From JAAYYM01 sp964483155 (GTDB lineage: Bacteria; Bacillota; Clostridia; Lachnospirales; Lachnospiraceae): a stretch of 45,159 nucleotides of DNA. A model generated the notes under the pieces. The model was not told the origin of the DNA. It saw only the letters and a program-made list of their open reading frames with translations, and did not search any database. The DNA lies in NCBI GenBank assembly GCA_964483155.1, contig CAZAAC010000019.1:1-45159 (forward strand), read 5' to 3'. This document shows positions 1-7,613 of this stretch, in pieces (the stretch's first letter is position 1; each line of letters opens with the position of its first letter). Position numbers and translations under genes: made by a program.

Positions 1-38
1 TTCCCCTTACCCTTTTCGCCAACGATTAACTGTATCAT
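1..38 (-). CDS. N-terminus of a P-loop NTPase-like protein (partial, runs off left edge)
   Basis: Only 12 complete codons are inside the window, reading MIQLIVGEKGKG. The ATG at 36-38 follows a strong ribosome binding site (AAAGGAGGAG, complement of 45-54) and a good sigma-A promoter. The start has the look of a Walker A loop (G-x-x-x-x-G-K), because a hydrophobic beta strand leads straight into GEKGKG. Similar short ATPases, sometimes annotated as PilT-like, occur in Clostridia, but the fragment is too short to name. It is certainly a gene start; its function is a guess. Confidence 0.6.
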   Translation of the reverse strand, partial: MIQLIVGEKGKG

Positions 39-69
39 TGTTATCTCCTCCTTTGATTATGATAAAATA

Positions 70-98
70 ATTATATTCTATTTGGACTTAAAAAACAA
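70..98 (-). promoter_or_regulatory. Predicted sigma-A promoter for the left-edge P-loop gene
   Basis: On the minus strand a perfect -10 box TATAAT (complement of 70-75) lies 17 bases downstream of TTGTTT (complement of 93-98), a 3/6 match to TTGACA. The predicted transcript would start near 63, about 25 bases before the start codon at 38 and just ahead of its ribosome binding site. It suggests the left-edge gene is transcribed separately from the D,D-carboxypeptidase gene that ends at 118. Confidence 0.6.
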
Positions 99-117
99 CC
101 TCTATTTAGGAATGTGC

Positions 118-1096
118 CTATTTGATTTCCGCTAATAGGTCCGTCATTTCAGCATATAAATAATCCCTGTTTTCCGCTTGCAATACAATTGAAATAAATG
201 GCTCCCCTGCATTGTCTTTCGCCAATAAGATTAAACAAGCCCCTGCAGCATTAGTGGTTCCCGTTTTGCCTCCAATGACAGTTATGTTGTCAGGTGCCTT
301 TACCTCTCCCGTCAAAAATGAATTTGTAGTGGAAAAATTCATCTCCTTTTCATTCCCTTCACTATCATGATATGTTGTAATATAATTACTCATATGAATA
401 ATCTCTTTAAACTTTTCATATTTCATTGCTTCATTGAATATCAAATACAGATCATATGCAGTCGTGTAATGATTGTCATCTGTAAGACCATGTGGATTTA
501 CAAAATTCGAATTTGTGGCGCCAAGCTTCTTTGCCTCTTCGTTCATCAATACCGCAAAACCCTCAATACTTCCTGATATATGCTCAGCAATAATAACCCC
601 CGCATCATTGCCTGAATACATAAGCAATCCATGTAATGCCTGTTCGAGTGTCATTGTGTCCCCAGGTTTAAAACCACACAATTGTGCGCCCGACTCTTTG
701 ATTTGTACATTTGGGGAGGCTNNNNNNNNNNGTAATCACATCATCCATATTGCCATACTTCATCGCAATCAATGCCGTTAATATTTTAGTCAGACTGGCC
801 GGATACAGTGATTTATGAACATTTTTTGCATAAATTGCAGTATCTGCAGATGTATCAAATAGCGCAGCAGCTGTCGCAAAAGACATGTCAACTTCTGTGC
901 CTTCAGATATGTCACTACTTACCACACACAAATCTGATGCAAAAGAATTGGCCATTTTGCTCTCACTATTCGTATCAATGCTGTATGCACTGATTGGTGT
1001 ATTAATATCATATGGCATTTCATATTTGCTGGAAGAACAACCAGACAAAAGAAACAGACCAGATAGCAATACACAGATTCTACTTATACATTTCAC
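118..1096 (-). CDS. D-alanyl-D-alanine carboxypeptidase, lipoprotein type (interrupted by assembly gap)
   Basis: This is a serine D,D-carboxypeptidase of the DacA/DacF (PBP5, peptidase S11) family, which trims the terminal D-Ala from peptidoglycan stem peptides outside the membrane. All three active-site motifs are visible: SLTK (S101-K104 from the chosen start), SGN in MYSGNDA, and KTGT in GGKTGTTNA. The N-terminus is a lipoprotein signal (MKCISRICVLLSGLFLLSGC, lipobox LSGC), so the enzyme is probably lipid-anchored. The C-terminal PBP5 beta domain and membrane-anchoring helix are absent: the protein stops about 60 residues after KTG. I chose GTG at 1096 (GGAG four bases upstream) over an in-frame TTG at 1120; it overlaps the end of mgsA by 17 bases. 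Ten Ns at 722-731 make the gene look split into two frames. Removing them restores one frame (VIT-ASPNVQ), giving about 322 residues. Confidence 0.88.
722..731. other. Assembly gap (10 Ns) inside the D,D-carboxypeptidase gene
   Basis: Ten consecutive Ns. The coding frame on the two sides is joined only if the true number of missing bases is a multiple of three, so 10 is a placeholder rather than a measured length. Zero missing bases gives a seamless ACA codon. Confidence 0.97.
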
Positions 1097-1475
1097 GCCA
1101 CTCCATATCCCCTCTATCAAGTGATTTTATTAGTAACTCAGCTGTTGCAAGATTGGTCGCAAGCGGAATATTATGTACATCGCATAATCTTACCACATTG
1201 TTTACATCAGGCTCGTGCGATTTAGGGGACAGCGGGTCTCTAAGAAAAATAACCAAGTCAATCTGGTTATGTTCAATATGTGCCCCAAGCTGCTGTTCAC
1301 CGCCTAAGTGCCCAGCTAGATACTTATGAACGGAAAGATTAGTGACTTCCTCTATTAATCTTCCGGTCGTACCAGTTGCATATAAATCATTTTTGCTAAG
1401 TATCCCCCGATACGCAATACAAAAATTCTGCATTAGTTTCTTTTTTGAATCGTGAGCAATTAATCCAATGTTCAT
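1080..1475 (-). CDS. mgsA: Methylglyoxal synthase
   Basis: MgsA converts dihydroxyacetone phosphate to methylglyoxal and phosphate, a glycolytic bypass used under phosphate limitation or carbon excess. The 131 residues match the normal small size of the family. Visible family motifs are the N-terminal IGLIAHDSKK, ATGTTG (phosphate-binding loop), GGEQQLG, FLRDPLSPKSHEPDV containing the conserved catalytic Asp and a His, and NIPLATNLATAELL. An AGAGG ribosome site lies 8 bases before the ATG at 1475. It follows rodA by 18 bases and its 3' end overlaps the D,D-carboxypeptidase gene. mgsA is commonly found at the tail of the mre-min-rodA cluster in Clostridia, so it is probably the second-last gene of that long operon. 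Confidence 0.95.
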   Translation of the reverse strand: MNIGLIAHDSKKKLMQNFCIAYRGILSKNDLYATGTTGRLIEEVTNLSVHKYLAGHLGGEQQLGAHIEHNQIDLVIFLRDPLSPKSHEPDVNNVVRLCDVHNIPLATNLATAELLIKSLDRGDMEWREMYK

Positions 1476-1493
1476 AATAAATACCTCTCTTAT

Positions 1494-2600
1494 TTAAAAA
1501 TATTTTGGTGTTTGCATTCGTACATTAATTACAAAACCCATGCCAATAAACAAGCTTACTAAAGAAGTTAATCCTGCGCTTACAAATGGCAAAGGAATTC
1601 CTGTATTTGGCAACAGGCCAGTGGTGACTCCAATATTAATAAAACTCTGAAATGCAATCAGGCTCGCCATACAAATAGCTATAATTTCACCAGCTAAATC
1701 CTTTGCTCTCCTTGCTACAAGTATACATTCAATTGTAATAAGTGCAAGTAGTATAATAATAGCACAACAACCAATAAAACCTAATTCTTCTCCTACAATA
1801 GCAAAAATGAAATCGGTTTGTGGCTCAGCAATAAAGTTACCATTCTTAACCGATCCTACCACATTATTATTTAACCCTTTCCCATATAACTGCCCAGAAC
1901 CAATCGCAATAATTGAGTTTGTTTGTTGAAAAGCAATATCAGGGTACTCACTGGGATATAACCACGCTAAAATACGTGTTTGTTGATATTTATCAATCAA
2001 TTTCTGATTAGGTTGCAACACCATATTCAGAATAATGATTACTGAGGGAATCGTTATGGATAATAAAGCACCTATCAGCTTATAACTGACACCCCCCACA
2101 AACACTGCCACGCAAAACAAAAGACAAACCATAATTGTTGTTGACAGATTCGGTTGTGCTTTAATAAGGTAGACTGGTGGTATCAACAATAGCAACATAG
2201 ATGCAAGAACTCTGAATGTGTTCAGACTGTCTATATTTTTCATGATAAACTGTGCATAAAATAAAATCAATATTATTTTTACAACTTCTGACGGCTGAAA
2301 TTGAATTCCAAATATCGAGATCCAACGTACGGCATTATTAACATTCTCGCCCCCAAAATGAACCATAACCAACAAACCTATTCCAATAATATACCATAGC
2401 CAGTAAAATCTCAAAATAAAATGATAATCAATGAGCGACACAATAATCATCCCTATCATACCTAAAATCAAACCATATACCTGTTTAATCTGTTCTGATT
2501 CCTTTGCGCTACCAATGATTATGATTCCGATAATAGATATCGTCAACATGAGCAAAACCAACATTATATCATATTTTCTAAAATCATAATTTTTAAACAT
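1494..2600 (-). CDS. rodA: Rod-shape peptidoglycan glycosyltransferase RodA (SEDS family)
   Basis: RodA polymerises lipid II into glycan strands during elongation, working with the class B transpeptidase PBP2 encoded upstream. The 368 residues contain about ten hydrophobic segments, as expected for SEDS proteins. Signature stretches are NNAVRWISIFGIQFQPSE (cytoplasmic loop and QPSE motif), EPQTDFIFAIVGEELGFIG carrying the Asp that is essential in the family, and GIPLPFVSAGLTSL near the C-terminus. The start has GAGG five bases before ATG. Position after mrdA and minC favours RodA over the paralogues FtsW and SpoVE. It begins only 29 bases after minC, leaving no room for minD or minE. Confidence 0.94.
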   Translation of the reverse strand: MFKNYDFRKYDIMLVLLMLTISIIGIIIIGSAKESEQIKQVYGLILGMIGMIIVSLIDYHFILRFYWLWYIIGIGLLVMVHFGGENVNNAVRWISIFGIQFQPSEVVKIILILFYAQFIMKNIDSLNTFRVLASMLLLLIPPVYLIKAQPNLSTTIMVCLLFCVAVFVGGVSYKLIGALLSITIPSVIIILNMVLQPNQKLIDKYQQTRILAWLYPSEYPDIAFQQTNSIIAIGSGQLYGKGLNNNVVGSVKNGNFIAEPQTDFIFAIVGEELGFIGCCAIIILLALITIECILVARRAKDLAGEIIAICMASLIAFQSFINIGVTTGLLPNTGIPLPFVSAGLTSLVSLFIGMGFVINVRMQTPKYF

Positions 2601-2629
2601 AATACCTCAATCCTTATTATTGTATGTGT

Positions 2630-3301
2630 CTATAGCGGAAGATCCATCCATAATTCTTTTGTAATTGCATTAATACAAATCAAATCATTGTTGAAATATG
2701 CTATTTTAGGAATTGCTCTGGCCCTAATCCATTTATTATCTTTATAGGAGGAAACTGTATCAAATTCACCTATGCGAAGCTTTGTTGATTGCATATCCAG
2801 CGCAACAATAAATGTTTTTAGATTGCCTTTTGCGCCAGCATGTGCATGTCCATAAAGCGTTCCGAAAATAATCACATTTTCCTTTGAGATAACTTTTGCA
2901 CCAGGGTTTACATCTCCGAGTATAATGGCATTTGAATCTGTTTCAAATACCTGCCCTGCACGCAATGTTCCTTTAAAATACTGTCCATCAGCATTGTCTT
3001 CTTCATTAATTAATTGATTTCTTGCTCTGAAGAAGGATTGGCTTTTTTCTTCATCATTTCCTATTATGCATAAAACTTGTATCCTTGAATTGTCTGTTAT
3101 GGCGTTGAGTAAAAGCATTTCTTCATCTTGATCCAATGCTCTTCCCTCAAATGATAAAACTATTTTTGCTTCTCCAAAGAACTTCTCTGACTCCCTAAAT
3201 TTCCTTGCTACTTCTAAAAAAAGGTCTGAGAATGGCATGTCAGGATCTAACAAAACTGATATTCCATTTTGAAAACTTTTTATTGTTACTAAATTTTTCA
3301 A
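2630..3301 (-). CDS. minC: Septum site-determining protein MinC
   Basis: MinC blocks FtsZ polymerisation at the wrong division sites. The N-terminal domain (about residues 1-100) inhibits FtsZ, and the C-terminal beta-helix dimerises and normally binds MinD. The C-domain is clearly recognisable: GTLRAGQVFETDSNAIILGD, NPGAKVISKENVIIFGTLYG and HAHAGAKGN. The MinD-contact motif usually written RSGQ is RAGQ here. A GGGAG sequence abuts the ATG at 3310, which is too close to serve it, but it lies 9 bases before TTG at 3301, so I chose TTG (223 residues). The gene sits between mrdA and rodA. In related bacteria minD and minE follow minC at this place; here they are missing. Confidence 0.92.
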   Translation of the reverse strand: MKNLVTIKSFQNGISVLLDPDMPFSDLFLEVARKFRESEKFFGEAKIVLSFEGRALDQDEEMLLLNAITDNSRIQVLCIIGNDEEKSQSFFRARNQLINEEDNADGQYFKGTLRAGQVFETDSNAIILGDVNPGAKVISKENVIIFGTLYGHAHAGAKGNLKTFIVALDMQSTKLRIGEFDTVSSYKDNKWIRARAIPKIAYFNNDLICINAITKELWMDLPL

Positions 3302-3323
3302 TAATAGCATCTCCCTTTGATTT

Positions 3324-6233
3324 CTAATCCTCGATTACTGTATTTCCAACTTCTGATGCTTCACCACTCAGTAATTTTTCTTCGTCCTCCAGTTCAAAGT
3401 AATATTTAAACACATCTCTTGATAATTCAGCCGCATATGCAGAAGTATAGCCATATGCAATACGTGTTGCAACTGCTATCTCTGGTGCTTCATATGGGGC
3501 ATATCCTACAAAGAGAGCATGATTCGCTCTTGTGGTTTTTTCTTGGGCTGTACCTGTTTTTCCGGCTATTGCCAAATTGATTTCATCAAATGCTTTTGTA
3601 TTCAATGCTACTTCACGCATACCACTTTGTACAGCATCCCATGTCTCACTCTGTATCTGCACTTTGTTACGAATTTCTGGTGTGAAGTCTTCTAAAAGAG
3701 TTCCTAATGAATCTGTCTTTTTATCAAGTAAACTCAATTTATAGCAGGTTCCTCTATTTGCAACTGTCGTCACATATCTTGATAACCCTATTGTGGTATA
3801 GTTATTGGTTCCCTGTCCAATGGCAGATGATACCGGAAGTTCATCTGAAATCTTAGGGTCATTCTCCTCTATTTCGATACCCGTTTTTTCATTCAAACCA
3901 AACATCTCTGCATATTTTGCTAACCTCTCCAGACCAAGCTCTGCATCATAATTACCAGAAGAATCTGTGCTTAATCGATACCCCACTTCATAAAAGAAAT
4001 AATTGCATGAATTTTTGATTGCTCCAACAATATTTAAATCGCCATGTGTTCCATTTGGATAAATCCAACACTTTGGTGAGGGGATAATCGTCTCAAAAAT
4101 TCCTTTGCAGGTTATAATCTCATCTAATCCAATCACATTTTCTTCTAATCCTGCTACAGATGAAACCATTTTATAGGTAGAACCTGGTGCTGTTCTCTGC
4201 TGCGTCGCAAAATCATACATGGGTAAGGATAAATCATTACGTAACGAATTCCAATAATCAGCATCAATACTGTTTGCCAGACGATTATTATCATATCCCG
4301 GATAGGTAACACAAGCAAGAACCTCTCCATCAACAGAAGTCACGACGCAAGAACCTGAACACGGATCAAGCGCTAACTGCTCTGGTGTGATTTCCATTTT
4401 AGAAATCTTATCTAGCAGAAAACTATACGCTGTAATGCCTCCACTAGCAATTGCATTCTTTTCTGCCGCAGTTCCAATAATTGCTTTCTGCTCAAATAGT
4501 ATCATGCAGATTTCTTTTCCTGATAGCTCATTATCACGAATCATATACTTATACATTTTTTTTGCAAATGAAGTATCTTTTCTTAAATTAACATCAATAT
4601 ATTCTAACAGCTTCTCATATATTTGCTCTGTATCCGAATACTGAGATTCCAGATTGAACTTTGTGATATCAATCCAATTTTGTGCAATTGCATAGGTAAG
4701 GTATTCTTTTAAACTTATGGTTTCATTTTTCCACGCAAGGTACATATCATCCGTTTTATCAATCTCACTATCGACAAGGATACCGGTATTACTTGAGCCG
4801 AGAAGCGATACAATATGGCTTTCATATACCTGCATTTCAATAGCCAGCTGGTCATACGGTGTGTTGGTAGTCCGAAGTTCAGTCAAAATAGCCTCTATTG
4901 CACGATTTTCCTTGTCAAGGAATTTCATATACACCTGTTTCTCGTATTCACCTGCATCTGCCTCTGACAACTTATCAACATCAATGGTACTATTGTTTAT
5001 AATCGCATAGTATACATCATCTATGGGAATTCTGATCTTACTTGACGTAACATTTGTAGTATTTACTTCTTTGACATTATCAATTTTCGAGACCAATATA
5101 CCGGCTAATTTCTGCTCTAAAAGATTGTATACCGCTTTTTGCAAATCTGCCTCAATTGTAAGATATATATCATTTCCGGCAACAGGTTCGACTCTTTCAG
5201 ATGTTTCAATTGTCTTACCCATATTATCTACATACAGAACGAGTTTACCTTTTTCACCTTGCAATACTGCTTCTTCTGTCTGCTCTAATCCTGCTTTTCC
5301 TACCATGTCAGTAAGTGTATAGGAATCATCAGTTAAATTAAACTCTTCCAGCTCCGTAGTCGAGATATTTCCTGTGTAACCGATAATGTGTGAAAAAAAC
5401 TTACCATCTACATATCTTCGCAATGTATCTTCCGAAATATCCACACCTTGCAGCGTATCCAGATTTTCCATGATTGCTGCAACTGTATTTTCGTTTACAT
5501 CCTTTGAAATTGTGGTTGCTAAATATTTCTGATAACTGTTTGTATTAATCATATAGCGTATTGTTATTACCTGTAAGAGCTCCGCATTTGTCATGTCTTT
5601 TCCAACAACAAATGAATTCTTATCATTTTCATCCTCATAACCACCAACTGCAAATTTCTTTGTTCCACCTAGATACTCAATCACCTGCATTGGTGTAGCA
5701 TTTGTCTCATTATACTTCAAATCATCAATTTTAACTCTTCCATATACATCAGCAAGAAAACGCTTTAGCGAATTACCTTCAACGGCAAATTCAAACGTTC
5801 CATTTTTGTCTAAATAGATATTAAAATCATTAATTACTCTGTCACCATTTTTTTCGATCATTTTACATACACGACCAATTGTATCATTAATCTGTGCATT
5901 TTTAGTTTTTCCAGAGGATTCATATGTATCCTCGATTGTAACGGAATACGCCAACTCATTATAAGCCAATACTTTCCCATTACGGTCGTAAATATTTCCT
6001 CTTGTACTCTTTAAAACCTTTTCTTTTTTTATTGTTAATTCAAAATTATCTACATAGGATGCTCCATTAATAATTTGTAACACAAATAAACGTTGTATCA
6101 ATAATGTAAAAGCAACTATAAACACAAGTGCTAAGATAAAAAGTCTAGAAGTAATTATATTTTTAATAAAATCTCTAATATCACTAAACAAACTTACTTG
6201 CGCTCCTTCTTTCCCTGATCTCAAGCTTTTCAT
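3324..6233 (-). CDS. mrdA: Penicillin-binding protein 2 (class B elongation transpeptidase) with large insertion
   Basis: PBP2 cross-links new peptidoglycan on the outer face of the membrane in the elongasome and pairs with RodA. There is one membrane segment (about 31-53), then the pedestal/dimerisation region with STRGNIYDRNGKVLA (76-90). The transpeptidase domain has its motifs at S685-TYK, S742-C-N and K892-TG. At 969 residues it is much longer than the usual 600-700. The excess is an insert of about 240 residues (roughly 380-620) between the first helix (DLQKAVYNLLEQ) and the strand SCVVTSVDGEVLACVTYPGY. The ATG at 6233 lies inside mreD and lacks a good ribosome site. A TTG at 6191 preceded by AAGGAG (11-base spacing), just before the mreD stop, is a plausible alternative start. 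Confidence 0.93.
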   Translation of the reverse strand: MKSLRSGKEGAQVSLFSDIRDFIKNIITSRLFILALVFIVAFTLLIQRLFVLQIINGASYVDNFELTIKKEKVLKSTRGNIYDRNGKVLAYNELAYSVTIEDTYESSGKTKNAQINDTIGRVCKMIEKNGDRVINDFNIYLDKNGTFEFAVEGNSLKRFLADVYGRVKIDDLKYNETNATPMQVIEYLGGTKKFAVGGYEDENDKNSFVVGKDMTNAELLQVITIRYMINTNSYQKYLATTISKDVNENTVAAIMENLDTLQGVDISEDTLRRYVDGKFFSHIIGYTGNISTTELEEFNLTDDSYTLTDMVGKAGLEQTEEAVLQGEKGKLVLYVDNMGKTIETSERVEPVAGNDIYLTIEADLQKAVYNLLEQKLAGILVSKIDNVKEVNTTNVTSSKIRIPIDDVYYAIINNSTIDVDKLSEADAGEYEKQVYMKFLDKENRAIEAILTELRTTNTPYDQLAIEMQVYESHIVSLLGSSNTGILVDSEIDKTDDMYLAWKNETISLKEYLTYAIAQNWIDITKFNLESQYSDTEQIYEKLLEYIDVNLRKDTSFAKKMYKYMIRDNELSGKEICMILFEQKAIIGTAAEKNAIASGGITAYSFLLDKISKMEITPEQLALDPCSGSCVVTSVDGEVLACVTYPGYDNNRLANSIDADYWNSLRNDLSLPMYDFATQQRTAPGSTYKMVSSVAGLEENVIGLDEIITCKGIFETIIPSPKCWIYPNGTHGDLNIVGAIKNSCNYFFYEVGYRLSTDSSGNYDAELGLERLAKYAEMFGLNEKTGIEIEENDPKISDELPVSSAIGQGTNNYTTIGLSRYVTTVANRGTCYKLSLLDKKTDSLGTLLEDFTPEIRNKVQIQSETWDAVQSGMREVALNTKAFDEINLAIAGKTGTAQEKTTRANHALFVGYAPYEAPEIAVATRIAYGYTSAYAAELSRDVFKYYFELEDEEKLLSGEASEVGNTVIED

Positions 6234-6702
6234 TGACCCAGAGAATAGCTTTATAGAATATTAGGGTAACTAAAACAGTATATACTATTTCAGGCAGAAT
6301 AATCTTCACAAAATAAAATGAAAAATGAAATCTGCTTCTTAAGAGAAACAAAAAAACATATGCAGAAAAACAATATAATAGTTCGCTTCCAGATATTAAA
6401 ATAAGAGGCAAAATAATATCTTCCGGATAAAATAGACGTTTGAAAAAGCCGTTTATATACCCAATCCCCATATAGATGAGAGCATAAAAGCCCAAAATAT
6501 CACCATAAAAGACATCGATTAACATACCAGATATAAAACCAATCAGTAAACCTGCCTTCTTTCCTCTCATAAAGCCAAAGGAAGAAGTTATAATAATTAA
6601 AATATTGGGAACAGTACCACCCAGAGAGATTTTCTGAAACACAGTACACTGTAATAGATATCCCGTTATAATAATAAAGAAAACCACTATTTTTCGAAGC
6701 AT
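6184..6702 (-). CDS. mreD: Rod-shape determining membrane protein MreD
   Basis: A small hydrophobic protein (172 residues, about five membrane segments) between mreC and mrdA, where MreD is always found. Typical stretches are GYLLQCTVF near the N-terminus, a PNILII segment, and GKKAGLLIGFISGMLIDVFYG, which matches the conserved G-L-x-x-G-x-D pattern of the family. MreD links MreC and PBP2/RodA to MreB filaments. I chose ATG at 6702, preceded by GGAGG with 9-base spacing, over the ATG at 6720 that directly follows the mreC stop codon. The identification rests on context as well as sequence, because MreD proteins are weakly conserved. Confidence 0.9.
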   Translation of the reverse strand: MLRKIVVFFIIITGYLLQCTVFQKISLGGTVPNILIIITSSFGFMRGKKAGLLIGFISGMLIDVFYGDILGFYALIYMGIGYINGFFKRLFYPEDIILPLILISGSELLYCFSAYVFLFLLRSRFHFSFYFVKIILPEIVYTVLVTLIFYKAILWVNEKLEIRERRSASKFV

Positions 6703-6720
6703 ATAGCATTCCTCCGCCAT

Positions 6721-7584
6721 CTATTCAACAGTTTGTTTTAATTCCAAAATGACAAGCACAGTATCGAGATGCTTAAAGTCAACTGCTGGTGTCAAATAGC
6801 CCGATTTCGTTAGGTTGTTTGGGTCTTTATGAACTTCAGTAATATAACCGACAGTCAAACCAGGCAAATAAATGTCGCTGATCCTGGAAGTGACAAGCTG
6901 ATCGCCTTCTGCAACAAAATCGTCTTCATCCTTTAATTGTTCAAAGCCAATGATTCCGTCATTCATTAACTCAAGATCCCCTGAAACAATTAAAGTATCG
7001 GATGTAGATAATACCATAGCGCTCACGTTACTTGAATCATCAATGATAGATTTTACTGTTGCCCAATTAGGTCCAACCTCAACGATTCTGCCTACGAGTC
7101 CACTTCCGGCAATCACATTCTGATTAATTTGAATACCGTCCTTGGTGCCTTTATCAATTAGAAATATACTAAACCAATTACCTGGATCCATACCAATTAC
7201 ACGTGCACCAATTTTTGTATAAGAACCATACTGCTCATCTAACTGATATAATTCGCGCAGGCGGCTTAATTCATACTTATCCTGCTGTAATAAATTCATT
7301 TCCAGTGACATTTCATCCACTGCACTTTGTAACTCTGCATTTTCCACAAGCAGCTCATTCATACGCTTGATATTATCAGAGCGGCTTGTCAGCCACATGC
7401 CAACTTCATTGATGCCCTTTTGAAACGGAATCACCACATAGCCAGATACAGACTCAAGTGGCCCCGTAATCACATCTGTCGTAAAAGTCAGAACCATCAT
7501 AAAAATACATAAAACGGTCATAACTAATAAAATATATTTACTTGGAATAGAGAATTTACTCTTTTTAATTCTCATTCTGGACAT
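6721..7584 (-). CDS. mreC: Rod-shape determining protein MreC
   Basis: MreC is the bitopic scaffold of the elongasome. It has one membrane segment (about residues 17-37) and an extracytoplasmic coiled coil (about 70-112, rich in Leu, Glu and Asn heptads). The C-terminal beta domain includes GARVIGMDPGNWFSIFLIDKGTKDG with the family's D-P-x-x-W pattern, and NVIAGSGLVGRIVEVGPNWA. At 287 residues it is of normal length. AAGGAG stands 8 bases before the ATG. It lies 29 bases after mreB and its stop codon touches the next possible start, so the genes are tightly co-transcribed. Confidence 0.95.
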   Translation of the reverse strand: MSRMRIKKSKFSIPSKYILLVMTVLCIFMMVLTFTTDVITGPLESVSGYVVIPFQKGINEVGMWLTSRSDNIKRMNELLVENAELQSAVDEMSLEMNLLQQDKYELSRLRELYQLDEQYGSYTKIGARVIGMDPGNWFSIFLIDKGTKDGIQINQNVIAGSGLVGRIVEVGPNWATVKSIIDDSSNVSAMVLSTSDTLIVSGDLELMNDGIIGFEQLKDEDDFVAEGDQLVTSRISDIYLPGLTVGYITEVHKDPNNLTKSGYLTPAVDFKHLDTVLVILELKQTVE

Positions 7585-7613
7585 ACAGAAACTCCTTACT
7601 TAATAGTCTATCG

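Noticed and set aside
668..1120. A true frameshift or two separate genes in the D,D-carboxypeptidase
   Set aside because: The frame change falls exactly at the 10-N placeholder and disappears when the Ns are removed.
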